Translations under genes and position numbers: made by a program
Part shown: one piece after another, positions 26,228 to 34,094 of the stretch
Layout of the letters: each line of letters starts with the position of its first letter
Numbering within the stretch: position 1 is the first letter of the stretch
DNA from: Leekyejoonella antrihumi
GTDB lineage: Bacteria > Actinomycetota > Actinomycetes > Actinomycetales > Dermatophilaceae
NCBI RefSeq assembly: GCF_007845645.1
Contig: NZ_VCQV01000010.1
Coordinates: 1-64,000 of the forward strand
Direction of reading: 5' to 3'
Length of the DNA: 64,000 nucleotides
The notes under the pieces: model-generated
Told to the model about the DNA's origin: nothing
Databases searched by the model: none
The model's input: the letters and a program-made list of their open reading frames with translations, nothing else

Positions 26228-27235
26228 TCAACGCAAGCGAGATGGTCCGGTGGAGTCACGCACGACCAGATGTGTGGGCAGCTGCCATGACTTCACCGTG
26301 CGAGAGCGTTGCTGGCCGAGGTGGATCAGGGCGTCGACCGCTCTGGCACCGGCATCCTGGGTGTGCTCGGCGAGGGTGGTCAGCAAAGGTGTGCAGATGT
26401 CGGCGCCGAAGATGTTGTCGAATCCGATCACGCTAACGTCCTGGGGGACTCGGACGCCGCGCTCGACCAGGCGGCGTATGACTCCGATCGCGAGCATGTC
26501 GTTGTGGCACACCGCAGCCGTCGCGTGCGAGGTGATCACGGCGTCCGCAGCCGCTGGCCCGGAGTCCAGGGTGGGGGCATAGGGCCCGATCCGTTTTACC
26601 GTCATGTTCATATCGGTCGCGGCGGCCCGTAGACCGTCCCATCGCATTCTCCCCGACCAGGACTCGGGAGGCCCGGCAAGGAACACCGCGGACTGGTGTC
26701 CGTGTGAGGCCAGGTGATCGATGATCTGGCGCGTCCCGGAGGCATAGTCGGCCACGACGCTCGCAATGCCGGGAATCGCCCGGTTGAGCAGCACGAGGGT
26801 GTTCACCTCGGCGGCCCGCCGGAGCCCGTCGTCGGGAAGCCGCGAGGCACTGAGCACAAATCCATCCACTGCGGGTCCGAGTCGGCGCACCAGCTGCTCC
26901 TCGGCCGCGGCGGACTCCTGAGTGTCTCCCAGTACCAACGTGCGTCCCGATCGGGCGACCGCCCGTTCGGCCCCCTTGATGACACCGGCGAAGTACGGGT
27001 TGGTGATATCCGGCACCAGCAGCGCCAGGGTGTTCGTGTGGCCACTCTCTAACGCGCGGGCCATCGGGTTCGGTGCGTAGCCGAGGCGTTCGGCCACACC
27101 GAGAATGTGTTCACGGGTGACGTCATTGACCCGGCCGGGCTTGGTGAAGGCACGCGAGACTGTCGACGGAGCAACACCAGACTCGCGAGCTACGTCGAGA
27201 ATGGTGGCCCGCTTGCGTGGCCGTGTCGTGTTCAC
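26228..27235 (-). CDS. LacI-family transcriptional regulator
   Basis: A 335-residue LacI repressor. The N-terminal helix-turn-helix is TILDVARESGVAPSTVSRAF followed by the hinge region GYAPNPMARALESG. The periplasmic-binding-like effector domain spans about residues 60-335, with the family block VSVIGFDNIFGADICTPLLTT. The frame extends upstream to 27286, but the GTG at 27235 gives a normal-length N-terminus. It is divergent from the MFS-shikimate dehydrogenase-quiC genes and probably represses them. The effector (a shikimate, quinate or dehydroshikimate-type compound) is inferred. Confidence 0.88.
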   Translation of the reverse strand: MNTTRPRKRATILDVARESGVAPSTVSRAFTKPGRVNDVTREHILGVAERLGYAPNPMARALESGHTNTLALLVPDITNPYFAGVIKGAERAVARSGRTLVLGDTQESAAAEEQLVRRLGPAVDGFVLSASRLPDDGLRRAAEVNTLVLLNRAIPGIASVVADYASGTRQIIDHLASHGHQSAVFLAGPPESWSGRMRWDGLRAAATDMNMTVKRIGPYAPTLDSGPAAADAVITSHATAAVCHNDMLAIGVIRRLVERGVRVPQDVSVIGFDNIFGADICTPLLTTLAEHTQDAGARAVDALIHLGQQRSRTVKSWQLPTHLVVRDSTGPSRLR

Positions 27236-27255
27236 GGAGCCAGTATGGCAAATTA

Positions 27256-27271
27256 TGGCAAACGATAGCCA
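27256..27271. promoter_or_regulatory. LacI-like operator TGGCAAACGATAGCCA
   Basis: A 16-bp imperfect palindrome with 4-bp perfect outer arms (TGGC/GCCA) and a central CG, the usual centre of LacI-family operators. It lies between the lacI-type gene (start 27235) and the MFS gene (start 27341). A direct repeat of TATGGCAAA precedes and overlaps it. Confidence 0.5.
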
Positions 27272-27340
27272 TGTGATGTCCGTCACTTCTACCGTCGTGG
27301 CTACGCACTCGACGCAACGGCATGAAGCGAGGACAGATCA

Positions 27341-28697
27341 ATGTCACAGACCACCAGCGAGCACCGCACTCCGCGCAGGGCAGCCATCGCGGCCTGGACC
27401 GGAAGCGCCCTCGAGTACTACGACATGGCCATCTACGGCACGGCCGCGGCACTCGTCTTTCCCAAGGTCTTCTTCCCGGACGGCAATGCCTCGGCGGCGA
27501 CCATCGCCTCCCTGGCCACCTTCGGCGTCGGATACGTCGCCCGGCCGATCGGATCGTTCTTCATGGGCCACATCGGTGACACGCTCGGCCGCAAACGCGT
27601 TTTGATCGGCACGATCATCCTGATGGGACTGTCGACCTTTCTGGTCGGCTGCCTTCCGACCTACCGGCAGATCGGGTTGCTGGCACCGGCGCTCTTGGTC
27701 CTCCTACGGCTGCTGCAGGGATTCTCGGCCGCCGGGGAGCAGGCCGGATCCAACTCGATGTCGTTCGAGCACGCGCCGCAGCACCGCCGCGGATTCTTTA
27801 CCAGCTTTACGCTCAACGGCACGCAGGGCGGACAGGTGCTGGCTCCCTTGGTGTTCCTGCCGATCGCGGCGCTTCCCAGCCACCAGCTCCTGACCTGGGG
27901 ATGGCGGATACCGTTCCTGCTCAGCTCGGTCGTCATCATCATCAGCTACCTCATCCGCCGGGGCCTCGAGGAGACACCGGAGTTCCAGGCAGAAGCCGCC
28001 CAGGACTCGGTGCCCCCGGCTCCGCTTGGAGTGCTCTTTCGGGACCACTGGCGCGGCGTGGTCCGGGTGTTCTTCGCTGCATTCGTCGCGATGGTCAATA
28101 CGGTCTTCGCCGTCTTCGCTCTGACCTTCGCAACCTCGGACACGTACGGCATCGGGATCAGCAAGACCGCGATGCTCTGGCTGGCGATCATCGCCAACGT
28201 CGTGGCGCTGGGCACGATCCCACTGTGGGCGTCCCTGTCGGACCGGATCGGGCGCAAGCCGGTCTTTGTCGGCGGCCTCATCGGCACCGGGATCATGGTC
28301 GTGGTCTTCCTCTGGGCCATATCGCTCGGGAGCCTCCCTCTTGTCATGGTGACCGGCATCCTGCTTGCCGGCGTGGTCTACTCCATGCCCAACTCGGTCT
28401 GGTCGGTGACGTATGCGGAGTACTTTCCGACCAGCGTGCGGCTTTCGGGCATGGCTATCGGCACCCAGTGCGGATTCGCTTTGGCCGGCTTCACTCCCGT
28501 CTATCGCCGGAGCACTGATGGCAGGCAACGCGGGCAACTGGTACAGGGTCGCGATCTTCGCACTGCTGGCGTGCGCCGCCTCCGGCATTGCCGTCCTGAG
28601 CGGTCCGAGCCGGACCCACACGATGTCCATTCGCGAGCTCGGCGTAAAGACCGACACCAAGCACCGCATGGTGCCGGCCATCCACGCACACGGATGA
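27341..28697 (+). pseudogene. MFS metabolite:H+ symporter (shikimate-type), frameshifted
   Basis: The frame from ATG 27341 encodes a metabolite-proton symporter of the ShiA/ProP group, with GSALEYYDMAIYG at the N-terminus, ARPIGSFFMGHIGDTLGRK, LLRLLQGFSAAGEQAG and LSDRIGRKPVFVGG. Around base 28499 the membrane-protein sequence stops making sense in frame 2 and resumes in frame 3 with SIAGALMAGNAGNWYRVAIF, ending at 28697. One extra base (most simply G28499) explains this. In the sequence as given, the last about 65 residues, including the final helix, are lost and the frame runs on into the shikimate dehydrogenase. This is a true mutation or a sequencing error. Likely substrate shikimate, quinate or dehydroshikimate, from context. 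Confidence 0.72.
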
Positions 28698-28747
28698 GCT
28701 CACTGCAGGAACAGCGCTCACACCACGACTCATCGGAGAACCGGATC

Positions 28748-29614
28748 ATGACAGACAAGACCTCCTACGCCCTCGGACTGGTCGGGTCCGGCATCGCTGC
28801 CTCCCTGACTCCCGCAATGCAGGAGCGTGAGGGTCGGGCCCGCGGACTGAACCTCACCTACCGGCGTATCGACGCGGCCCTCGAAGGGTTCTCCACGGCG
28901 GAGCTGCCGAGCGTCCTCGACTGGGCCCGACGGCTCGGCTTTGATGGCCTGAACATCACTCATCCGTTCAAGCAGGCAGTCATTCCGTTGCTTGATGATC
29001 TCTCCGACGCCGCACACGATCTCGGCGCAGTGAACACCGTGCTGTTGCGCGACGGCCGGATGACGGGTGTAAACACAGACTGGTCCGGATACGGCCGAGC
29101 CTTCCGACGTGAGCTGCCAGAAGCCGTCCATGATCGGGTGGTCCTGGTCGGCGCCGGTGGCGCAGGGTCAGCGGTCGGGTACGCATTGCTGCAGCAGGGC
29201 GCGGAACGGGTGAGCATCATCGACGTCGACCGGGCGACGGCCGACAGCTGTGTGACCCGACTTGCAAAGATCTTCGGCGACGACAGAGTCCGCGTTGCCA
29301 TGGACCTGGCGACGGCAGTAGCTGATGCGCAAGGACTGGTCAACGCGACGCCGATAGGCATGCTGGGCAAGGGAGGCATGCCGATCCCACCGGCCATGAT
29401 CCGCTCGGACCTCTGGGTCTCCGATGTCGTCTACTTCCCGCTGGAGACTGAGCTGGTTGCACTGGCGCGCGCGCGGGGATGCCGGGTTGTGGCAGGTGGT
29501 GGCATGGCTGTGTTCCAGGCAGCCGAGGCGTTCGAACAGTTCACTGGCAGGACACCGGATATCGATCGGATGCTCACTCACTTCAACACGTTGGTCAGCG
29601 AACCACGGGGCTGA
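28748..29614 (+). CDS. Shikimate/quinate 5-dehydrogenase family protein
   Basis: A 288-residue AroE/YdiB/QsuD-type dehydrogenase, oxidising shikimate to 3-dehydroshikimate (or quinate to 3-dehydroquinate) in a catabolic setting. The substrate-binding domain has SLTPAMQ and GLNITHPFKQAVIPLL with the catalytic lysine. The following blocks are GVNTDWSGYGRAF with the catalytic aspartate, the nucleotide-binding GAGGAGSAVGYALL and VNATPIGM. ATG 28748 is preceded by GGAG nine bases upstream. Because of the upstream frameshift the frame is open without interruption from 27341, so the predicted ORF is a 757-residue MFS-dehydrogenase chimera. It precedes the dehydroshikimate dehydratase by 30 bp. Confidence 0.87.
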   Translation: MTDKTSYALGLVGSGIAASLTPAMQEREGRARGLNLTYRRIDAALEGFSTAELPSVLDWARRLGFDGLNITHPFKQAVIPLLDDLSDAAHDLGAVNTVLLRDGRMTGVNTDWSGYGRAFRRELPEAVHDRVVLVGAGGAGSAVGYALLQQGAERVSIIDVDRATADSCVTRLAKIFGDDRVRVAMDLATAVADAQGLVNATPIGMLGKGGMPIPPAMIRSDLWVSDVVYFPLETELVALARARGCRVVAGGGMAVFQAAEAFEQFTGRTPDIDRMLTHFNTLVSEPRG

Positions 29615-29644
29615 CACCGGGATAGCTGGAATAGGAGGCATGCG

Positions 29645-31531
29645 GTGAGAAGATCTATCGCCACAGTGTCGGTCAGCGGTGACCTTGAGGAGAAGCTGGC
29701 GGCGATATCGGCGGCCAAGTTCGACGGAATCGAGCTGTACGATCCCGACCTTGTCGCATCGCGCCTGCGCCCCGGTGAGATCGCAAGTCGGTGTGCTGAC
29801 CTCGGCCTGACGATCGAGCTGTTCCAACCCCTTCGGGACCTCGAGGGCCTTGACCCTGATCGATTCCAGTCCGCGCTGGGGAGACTCGAAGCCAAGCTCG
29901 AGGTGATGGAACAGCTCGGTGCAGCAACGGCGCTCGTGTGCAGTAACACAAGCCCTGGGGCGATCGGTGATGTGGATCTATCCGCCGAACAGCTCCACCT
30001 TGCCGGGCAACGCGCCGCCGAGCACGGCATACGACTCGGCTTCGAGGCTCTCGCATGGGGCACCCACGTCAGCCGCGTCAGCGAGGCGTGGGAAGTGATC
30101 CGGCGTGCCGACCACCACGCACTGGGACTCGTGGTCGACACCTTCCACATACTCGCTCGAGGCGATACGGCGGAGGTGCTGCAGGACGTACCTGGAGACC
30201 AGATCGCTTTCCTGCAGATAGCCGATGCACCGCACCTGCGCACCGACATTCTGCAGTGGAGCCGCCATCACCGCTGCTTCCCCGGCCAGGGAACGTTCGA
30301 CCTTGCCTCGGTCGTCGGTGCCGTGATCGAGAAGGGCTACCGCGGCCCGCTTTCTCTCGAGGTGTTCAGCGACGTGATCCGAGAGGCCGAGCCGCGCGCA
30401 ACTGCGCTGGACGGTATGCGCTCATTGATACATCTGGAGGAGGAGCTTCGAAGCCGGTGGGCGGGCCAGCCGGACGATCAACGCCCCCACGTTACGTTGA
30501 CGGACCCGCCCCCAGCCCCCCGTCAGGCGACGTGCGGCTTCCTGGAGATCGCCGTCCGGTCGGACGGGGACATGAGCGGGTTCCTTCAGGGGCTTGGCTT
30601 CGTTGAGGGTGGGACACATCGCACGAAGCCCGTTTCCTGGTGGCGGAACGGTGGTGCCAACATCGTGCTCAACGCGTCGTCCGACCTGGCGGATCGGTGG
30701 ACCCGATCCGTGGACCGGCCGGCGGTCGTCGGACTCGCCGTAGCTGTCCCCACGGTCGCCGAGGTGAGCGAACGCGCGGACGCACTGCTGTGGCCACGAC
30801 TGGCGCTTCGCCACGATCTCGCGGAGGCGCCCCGCGACGCAACGGACACGCCCGCCGGCGTCCACCTGTTCCTTGTCGAGGGAGACCGCTGGCAGGATGA
30901 CTTCGTTCCTACCCCCGCACAGCAACCCAGCGCGGCGGTGCGAATCATAGACGTGGACCACCTCGGGTACAGGATCCCTTTCGAGGTCAGCGATGCCGAG
31001 ATTTCCTTCTACCGGACGCTTCTCGGGCTGCCCACCGGTGCAATCTCGGAGTTCACGGAGCCACGCGGCTGGCTACGCTCACGCGTGGTGCGTTCCGAGG
31101 ATCACCCGTCTGCGGGTGCACTGCAGATCGTGTTGAACGTGATCGAGACCCGCACGGCCACCCGGATCCCGGACCGCGGGCTCAACCAGATCGCTTTCAT
31201 CGTGGCTGATGTGTTTGCCGCCGTCAGGACCGCGCGGACTTCTGGCATCGGGATGCTGGAGATCCCAGATAACTACTACGAGGACCTGCGGGCTCGGTCT
31301 GATCTGAGCCCAGCCCTTATCGGCAGGTTGCGCGAGCACAACGTCTTGTACGACCGAGACTCAGAAGGTGAGCTGTTGCACGCTTACACCCGACACGTTG
31401 CGGACGCGTTCTACGTCGAGCTACTCGAGCGAAGAGACGGATACGGCGGATTCGGCTCGGTGAACACCCCCGTGCGCCTTGTCGCGCAGGCGCGCCAGAC
31501 CATGGACGCTCGTCCTCCCACCGCGCAGTGA
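29645..31531 (+). CDS. quiC: 3-dehydroshikimate dehydratase (QuiC/QsuB-type, with HPPD-like C-terminal domain)
   Basis: A 628-residue two-domain protein. Residues about 1-280 form a xylose-isomerase-like TIM barrel that dehydrates 3-dehydroshikimate to protocatechuate, with GFEALAWGTHVSRV, LGLVVDTFHILARG and FPGQGTFDLASVV carrying metal and substrate residues. Residues about 300-620 form a vicinal-oxygen-chelate part resembling 4-hydroxyphenylpyruvate dioxygenase. There the usual second metal histidine (VQHIA in HPPD) reads LNQIAF, so a dioxygenase role is doubtful. The GTG at 29645 is supported by AGGAGG six bases upstream. Its product enters the pca operon to the left. The 3-dehydroquinate dehydratase expected for quinate use is absent from the window. 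Confidence 0.88.
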   Translation: MRRSIATVSVSGDLEEKLAAISAAKFDGIELYDPDLVASRLRPGEIASRCADLGLTIELFQPLRDLEGLDPDRFQSALGRLEAKLEVMEQLGAATALVCSNTSPGAIGDVDLSAEQLHLAGQRAAEHGIRLGFEALAWGTHVSRVSEAWEVIRRADHHALGLVVDTFHILARGDTAEVLQDVPGDQIAFLQIADAPHLRTDILQWSRHHRCFPGQGTFDLASVVGAVIEKGYRGPLSLEVFSDVIREAEPRATALDGMRSLIHLEEELRSRWAGQPDDQRPHVTLTDPPPAPRQATCGFLEIAVRSDGDMSGFLQGLGFVEGGTHRTKPVSWWRNGGANIVLNASSDLADRWTRSVDRPAVVGLAVAVPTVAEVSERADALLWPRLALRHDLAEAPRDATDTPAGVHLFLVEGDRWQDDFVPTPAQQPSAAVRIIDVDHLGYRIPFEVSDAEISFYRTLLGLPTGAISEFTEPRGWLRSRVVRSEDHPSAGALQIVLNVIETRTATRIPDRGLNQIAFIVADVFAAVRTARTSGIGMLEIPDNYYEDLRARSDLSPALIGRLREHNVLYDRDSEGELLHAYTRHVADAFYVELLERRDGYGGFGSVNTPVRLVAQARQTMDARPPTAQ

Positions 31532-31901
31532 CGGAACCTGGTGTCAGCGCGCGCTTCACGGCATGGACTGGCACCCTCCGATCGGCGTACGGCCCTCAAG
31601 AAGTCGGGCAGGTTCATGCGTGATGGTCCTCATCGCTCTGGGCTATCTTGGACGGGTTCACATCCCTGACTGCCGCTCCCGCGCCAGCCTCGAGTAGCCA
31701 TTTCCCTGGGAAGGTGTGTTGCCAAACGCCCACCGCCGGAGTCCACCCCAAGACCTGAATCATCCGCCAGACGATTCCTTCGACATTCGCGACGCAGTTG
31801 ACCATTGCGCGGATGCGATGCCTACTCGTGGTGAGTGATGTGAGACCCCTAGTTGTTCACGTCGTGACTGACCACCCGTACGCGATCAAAAGGAGACCTT
31901 G
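31532..31901. other. Intergenic region before tetR
   Basis: A 370-bp stretch with no convincing gene. A 63-codon minus-strand frame (31614-31805) is open and contains VWRMIQVLGWTPAVGVWQ, which I do not recognise; it may be the remnant of a decayed gene. The sequence TCACG-T-CGTGA (31857-31867), 34 bp before the tetR ATG, is an 11-bp perfect odd palindrome and could be an autoregulatory site. AAAAGGAG at 31888-31895 is the tetR ribosome binding site. Confidence 0.4.
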
Positions 31902-32531
31902 ATGACCAACGACGGGCGAGATGGTGATCGGAGAGCACAGCTGCTGAAGGCCGCAGCACGTGTGATCGCCGAACGTGGCTTCGCCGAGACTCGCCTGGCA
32001 GACATAGCGGTCGAGGTGGGCGTCAGTGCGCCCCTCATTGTTTACTACTTCGGCACGCGGGAGCGTTTGCTGATCGAGGCGTTGCGGTACACCGAGGACT
32101 GCTTCTACGAGGTCGTCTCGTCGCGGCTGGCTGCTGTCGGGACCGCACACGATAAGTTGGTTGAGCTGCTTCTGGTCTCCTGCTCACCCGAACCTGTCAT
32201 GGACTTACCGCAGGGCTGGGCTCTGTGGTTCGAACTGTGGAGCCAGGCCGCGCGCAATACGCAAGCTGCAGGTGATCGCGCGGAGCTGGATGCGCGCTGG
32301 CGTGCCACCGTGGCCCGCATCGTGCGTGATGGTCAGGCATCTGGCGAGCTCACCGTGGACTTGGACGCGGAGCGCTTCGCTTACATGCTCACTGCGCTGC
32401 TGGATGGCCTCGCCGTGCAGATCGCATTGAACGACGAGTCGGTCACCCCGTCGTTCGCCCTGGAGCTCGGGAAGTCTTTTTGCACACTGTCGCTCGGCAT
32501 CGACCTGATGATCGATCCCAGCCGGTTTTAG
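31902..32531 (+). CDS. TetR-family transcriptional regulator
   Basis: A 209-residue TetR protein. The N-terminal helix-turn-helix (about residues 10-55) contains AARVIAERGFAETRLADIA and VSAPLIVYYFGTRERLL. The C-terminal part is a BetI-like all-helical ligand domain with WALWFELWSQAARN. ATG 31902 is placed six bases after AAGGAG; a TTG one codon earlier is unlikely. It stands 126 bp before, and in the same direction as, the aminotransferase-ABC transporter operon, which it probably represses. BetI-type C-terminal domains often sense quaternary or small amine compounds, which would fit the neighbourhood but is not proof. Confidence 0.88.
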   Translation: MTNDGRDGDRRAQLLKAAARVIAERGFAETRLADIAVEVGVSAPLIVYYFGTRERLLIEALRYTEDCFYEVVSSRLAAVGTAHDKLVELLLVSCSPEPVMDLPQGWALWFELWSQAARNTQAAGDRAELDARWRATVARIVRDGQASGELTVDLDAERFAYMLTALLDGLAVQIALNDESVTPSFALELGKSFCTLSLGIDLMIDPSRF

Positions 32532-32534
32532 GGG

Positions 32535-32564
32535 TTGACAGGACCTTGAATGGTGGTTCAATCT
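32535..32564 (+). promoter_or_regulatory. Promoter -35 box with overlapping TTGAA-N6-TTCAA operator
   Basis: TTGACA at 32535-32540 is a perfect -35 hexamer, with a weak -10 (about CAATCT) 18 bp later. The spacer contains the inverted repeat TTGAA-TGGTGG-TTCAA at 32546-32561. It lies directly after the tetR stop and before the aminotransferase, the expected place for a repressor site controlling the operon. Confidence 0.5.
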
Positions 32565-32657
32565 TGACGCAGGCAAGTACGCAGACATGCTGGTTGCGGC
32601 CTCGGAGTCAATCACCGGGTCGTCGGTATGGTGCGCCTGGATCAAGGGAGTTTGCCT

Positions 32658-34082
32658 GTGTGCGCTGCTATTTCATGGCCTCAGGTCAATACTGTTCTGC
32701 CTGGGCCCCGGAGCAGTGAGTTGCTGGCGCGGAAAGATCGCGTGCTGCAGGGACCGTTGCGGGATGGTGAGAATGTCCCATTTGTGCTGGGTCAGAAGCA
32801 TGGGCATGTCATTGAAGATGTCGACGGCAACACATTTGCAGACCACGTATCCGCATGGGGCGCAGCACCTTACGGCGCCCAGCCGCCTCTGGTTCGGGAG
32901 GCTGTAAACACTGCATGGGACCGCTACGGCATGGAGATATCCCAGTACCTGTCGAGCGAGCCGGTCCTGTCACTGGCCGAGCGACTGGTAGAGATCGCGC
33001 CGGGTCAGATCACCAGGGTCGCACCGACCGTGACCGGAACCGAGGCGGTCGAGGGGTCGGTGAAACTGGCTCGCGAGGTGACGGGGCGGCCGATCATTCT
33101 GGGATTTCTTGGGCAGTACCACGGTGAGTCGACCTACTTGACCGCGGCGGCGTCCACCGACTTGCCTAGCAATACGCGTGGTTTCGCGCAATACGTTCCG
33201 GGCGTCGTCCTCGTTCCGTACCCGCAGTCGTTCCGGGCCCCGTTCCACCGTGGACCTGGACCCTATGACGACACATTGTACCTGGAGTACATCCGTGAGT
33301 GGGTTCTCCGATATCAGGTGGAGCCAGACCAGGTGGCTGGGGTGCTGATCGAGCCGGTTGCCGGCGAAGCCGGAATTCTCAGCCCTTCGCAGGCGTTCTG
33401 GGATGGACTGACTGCGATGTGCCAGGAGTATGACTGGAAGCTGATCCTTGATGAGGTGCAGACTGGTCTCGGTCGCTGCGGCACAGTGTTCGCGGCGGAA
33501 CGGTGGGGGTTGGAGCCGGATCTCCTCCTTGTCGGCAAGGGAGTGACCGGGGGAGGCCAGGCGGTCGCGGGCGTGCTCGGCACGGAAGAGATGATGGCCG
33601 GCTCGGCTGCCCACCTCGGTGGCACGTACGCCTGGGAGCCGGCGGCATGCGCCGGCGCACTAGCCGGTCTCGATCTCCTCGCGGACGGGAGCGTGCTGTC
33701 GAACGTCATGGCGCTGGAGTCCATCGCGCGCGAGGAGCTCGGGCCGCTGGTCGGTGAGGTCGGTCAGGTGGGAGATGTGCGCTGGGTCGGCGCGTGGGCA
33801 TGCCTGGAGTTCGTTACTGTCGCCGACGCTACGGAACCGGCGCCGGAGTTCCAGCACGCAGTCCACCTCGCCGCGATGAGGCGCGGGGTATTCGCCATCA
33901 GCGAGGAGTCGAAGCCGCTCTACCGCATGCAACCCGCATTGACGATGGAGCCCGAGCTGTTCCGCTGGTCGTGCCGCCAGGTCGCCGACGCGATCCGGGA
34001 GGTGGCCGAAGACATGACGACCAGTCATGGCAGCGGACAGTCACATTCGGTTGATCAACGCAGAGCACCACGAATCGGCTAA
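32658..34082 (+). CDS. Class III PLP-dependent aminotransferase (or aminomutase)
   Basis: A 474-residue fold-type I, class III enzyme. Visible features are HVIEDVDGNTFADHVSAWG, VTGTEAVEGSVKLARE (phosphate-binding), LIEPVAGEAG, KLILDEVQTGLGRCG with the PLP-contacting aspartate, and VGKGVTGGG with the Schiff-base lysine. The arrangement is close to glutamate-1-semialdehyde aminomutase-like and omega-aminotransferase groups. GTG 32658, eight bases after GGGAG, gives a sensible start; the longer frame from 32628 lacks a ribosome site. First gene of an apparent operon with a dipeptide-type ABC importer, so it probably acts on an imported amine or amino acid. The substrate is unknown. Confidence 0.85.
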   Translation: MCAAISWPQVNTVLPGPRSSELLARKDRVLQGPLRDGENVPFVLGQKHGHVIEDVDGNTFADHVSAWGAAPYGAQPPLVREAVNTAWDRYGMEISQYLSSEPVLSLAERLVEIAPGQITRVAPTVTGTEAVEGSVKLAREVTGRPIILGFLGQYHGESTYLTAAASTDLPSNTRGFAQYVPGVVLVPYPQSFRAPFHRGPGPYDDTLYLEYIREWVLRYQVEPDQVAGVLIEPVAGEAGILSPSQAFWDGLTAMCQEYDWKLILDEVQTGLGRCGTVFAAERWGLEPDLLLVGKGVTGGGQAVAGVLGTEEMMAGSAAHLGGTYAWEPAACAGALAGLDLLADGSVLSNVMALESIAREELGPLVGEVGQVGDVRWVGAWACLEFVTVADATEPAPEFQHAVHLAAMRRGVFAISEESKPLYRMQPALTMEPELFRWSCRQVADAIREVAEDMTTSHGSGQSHSVDQRRAPRIG

Positions 34083-34094
34083 GGCAGGAGCATC

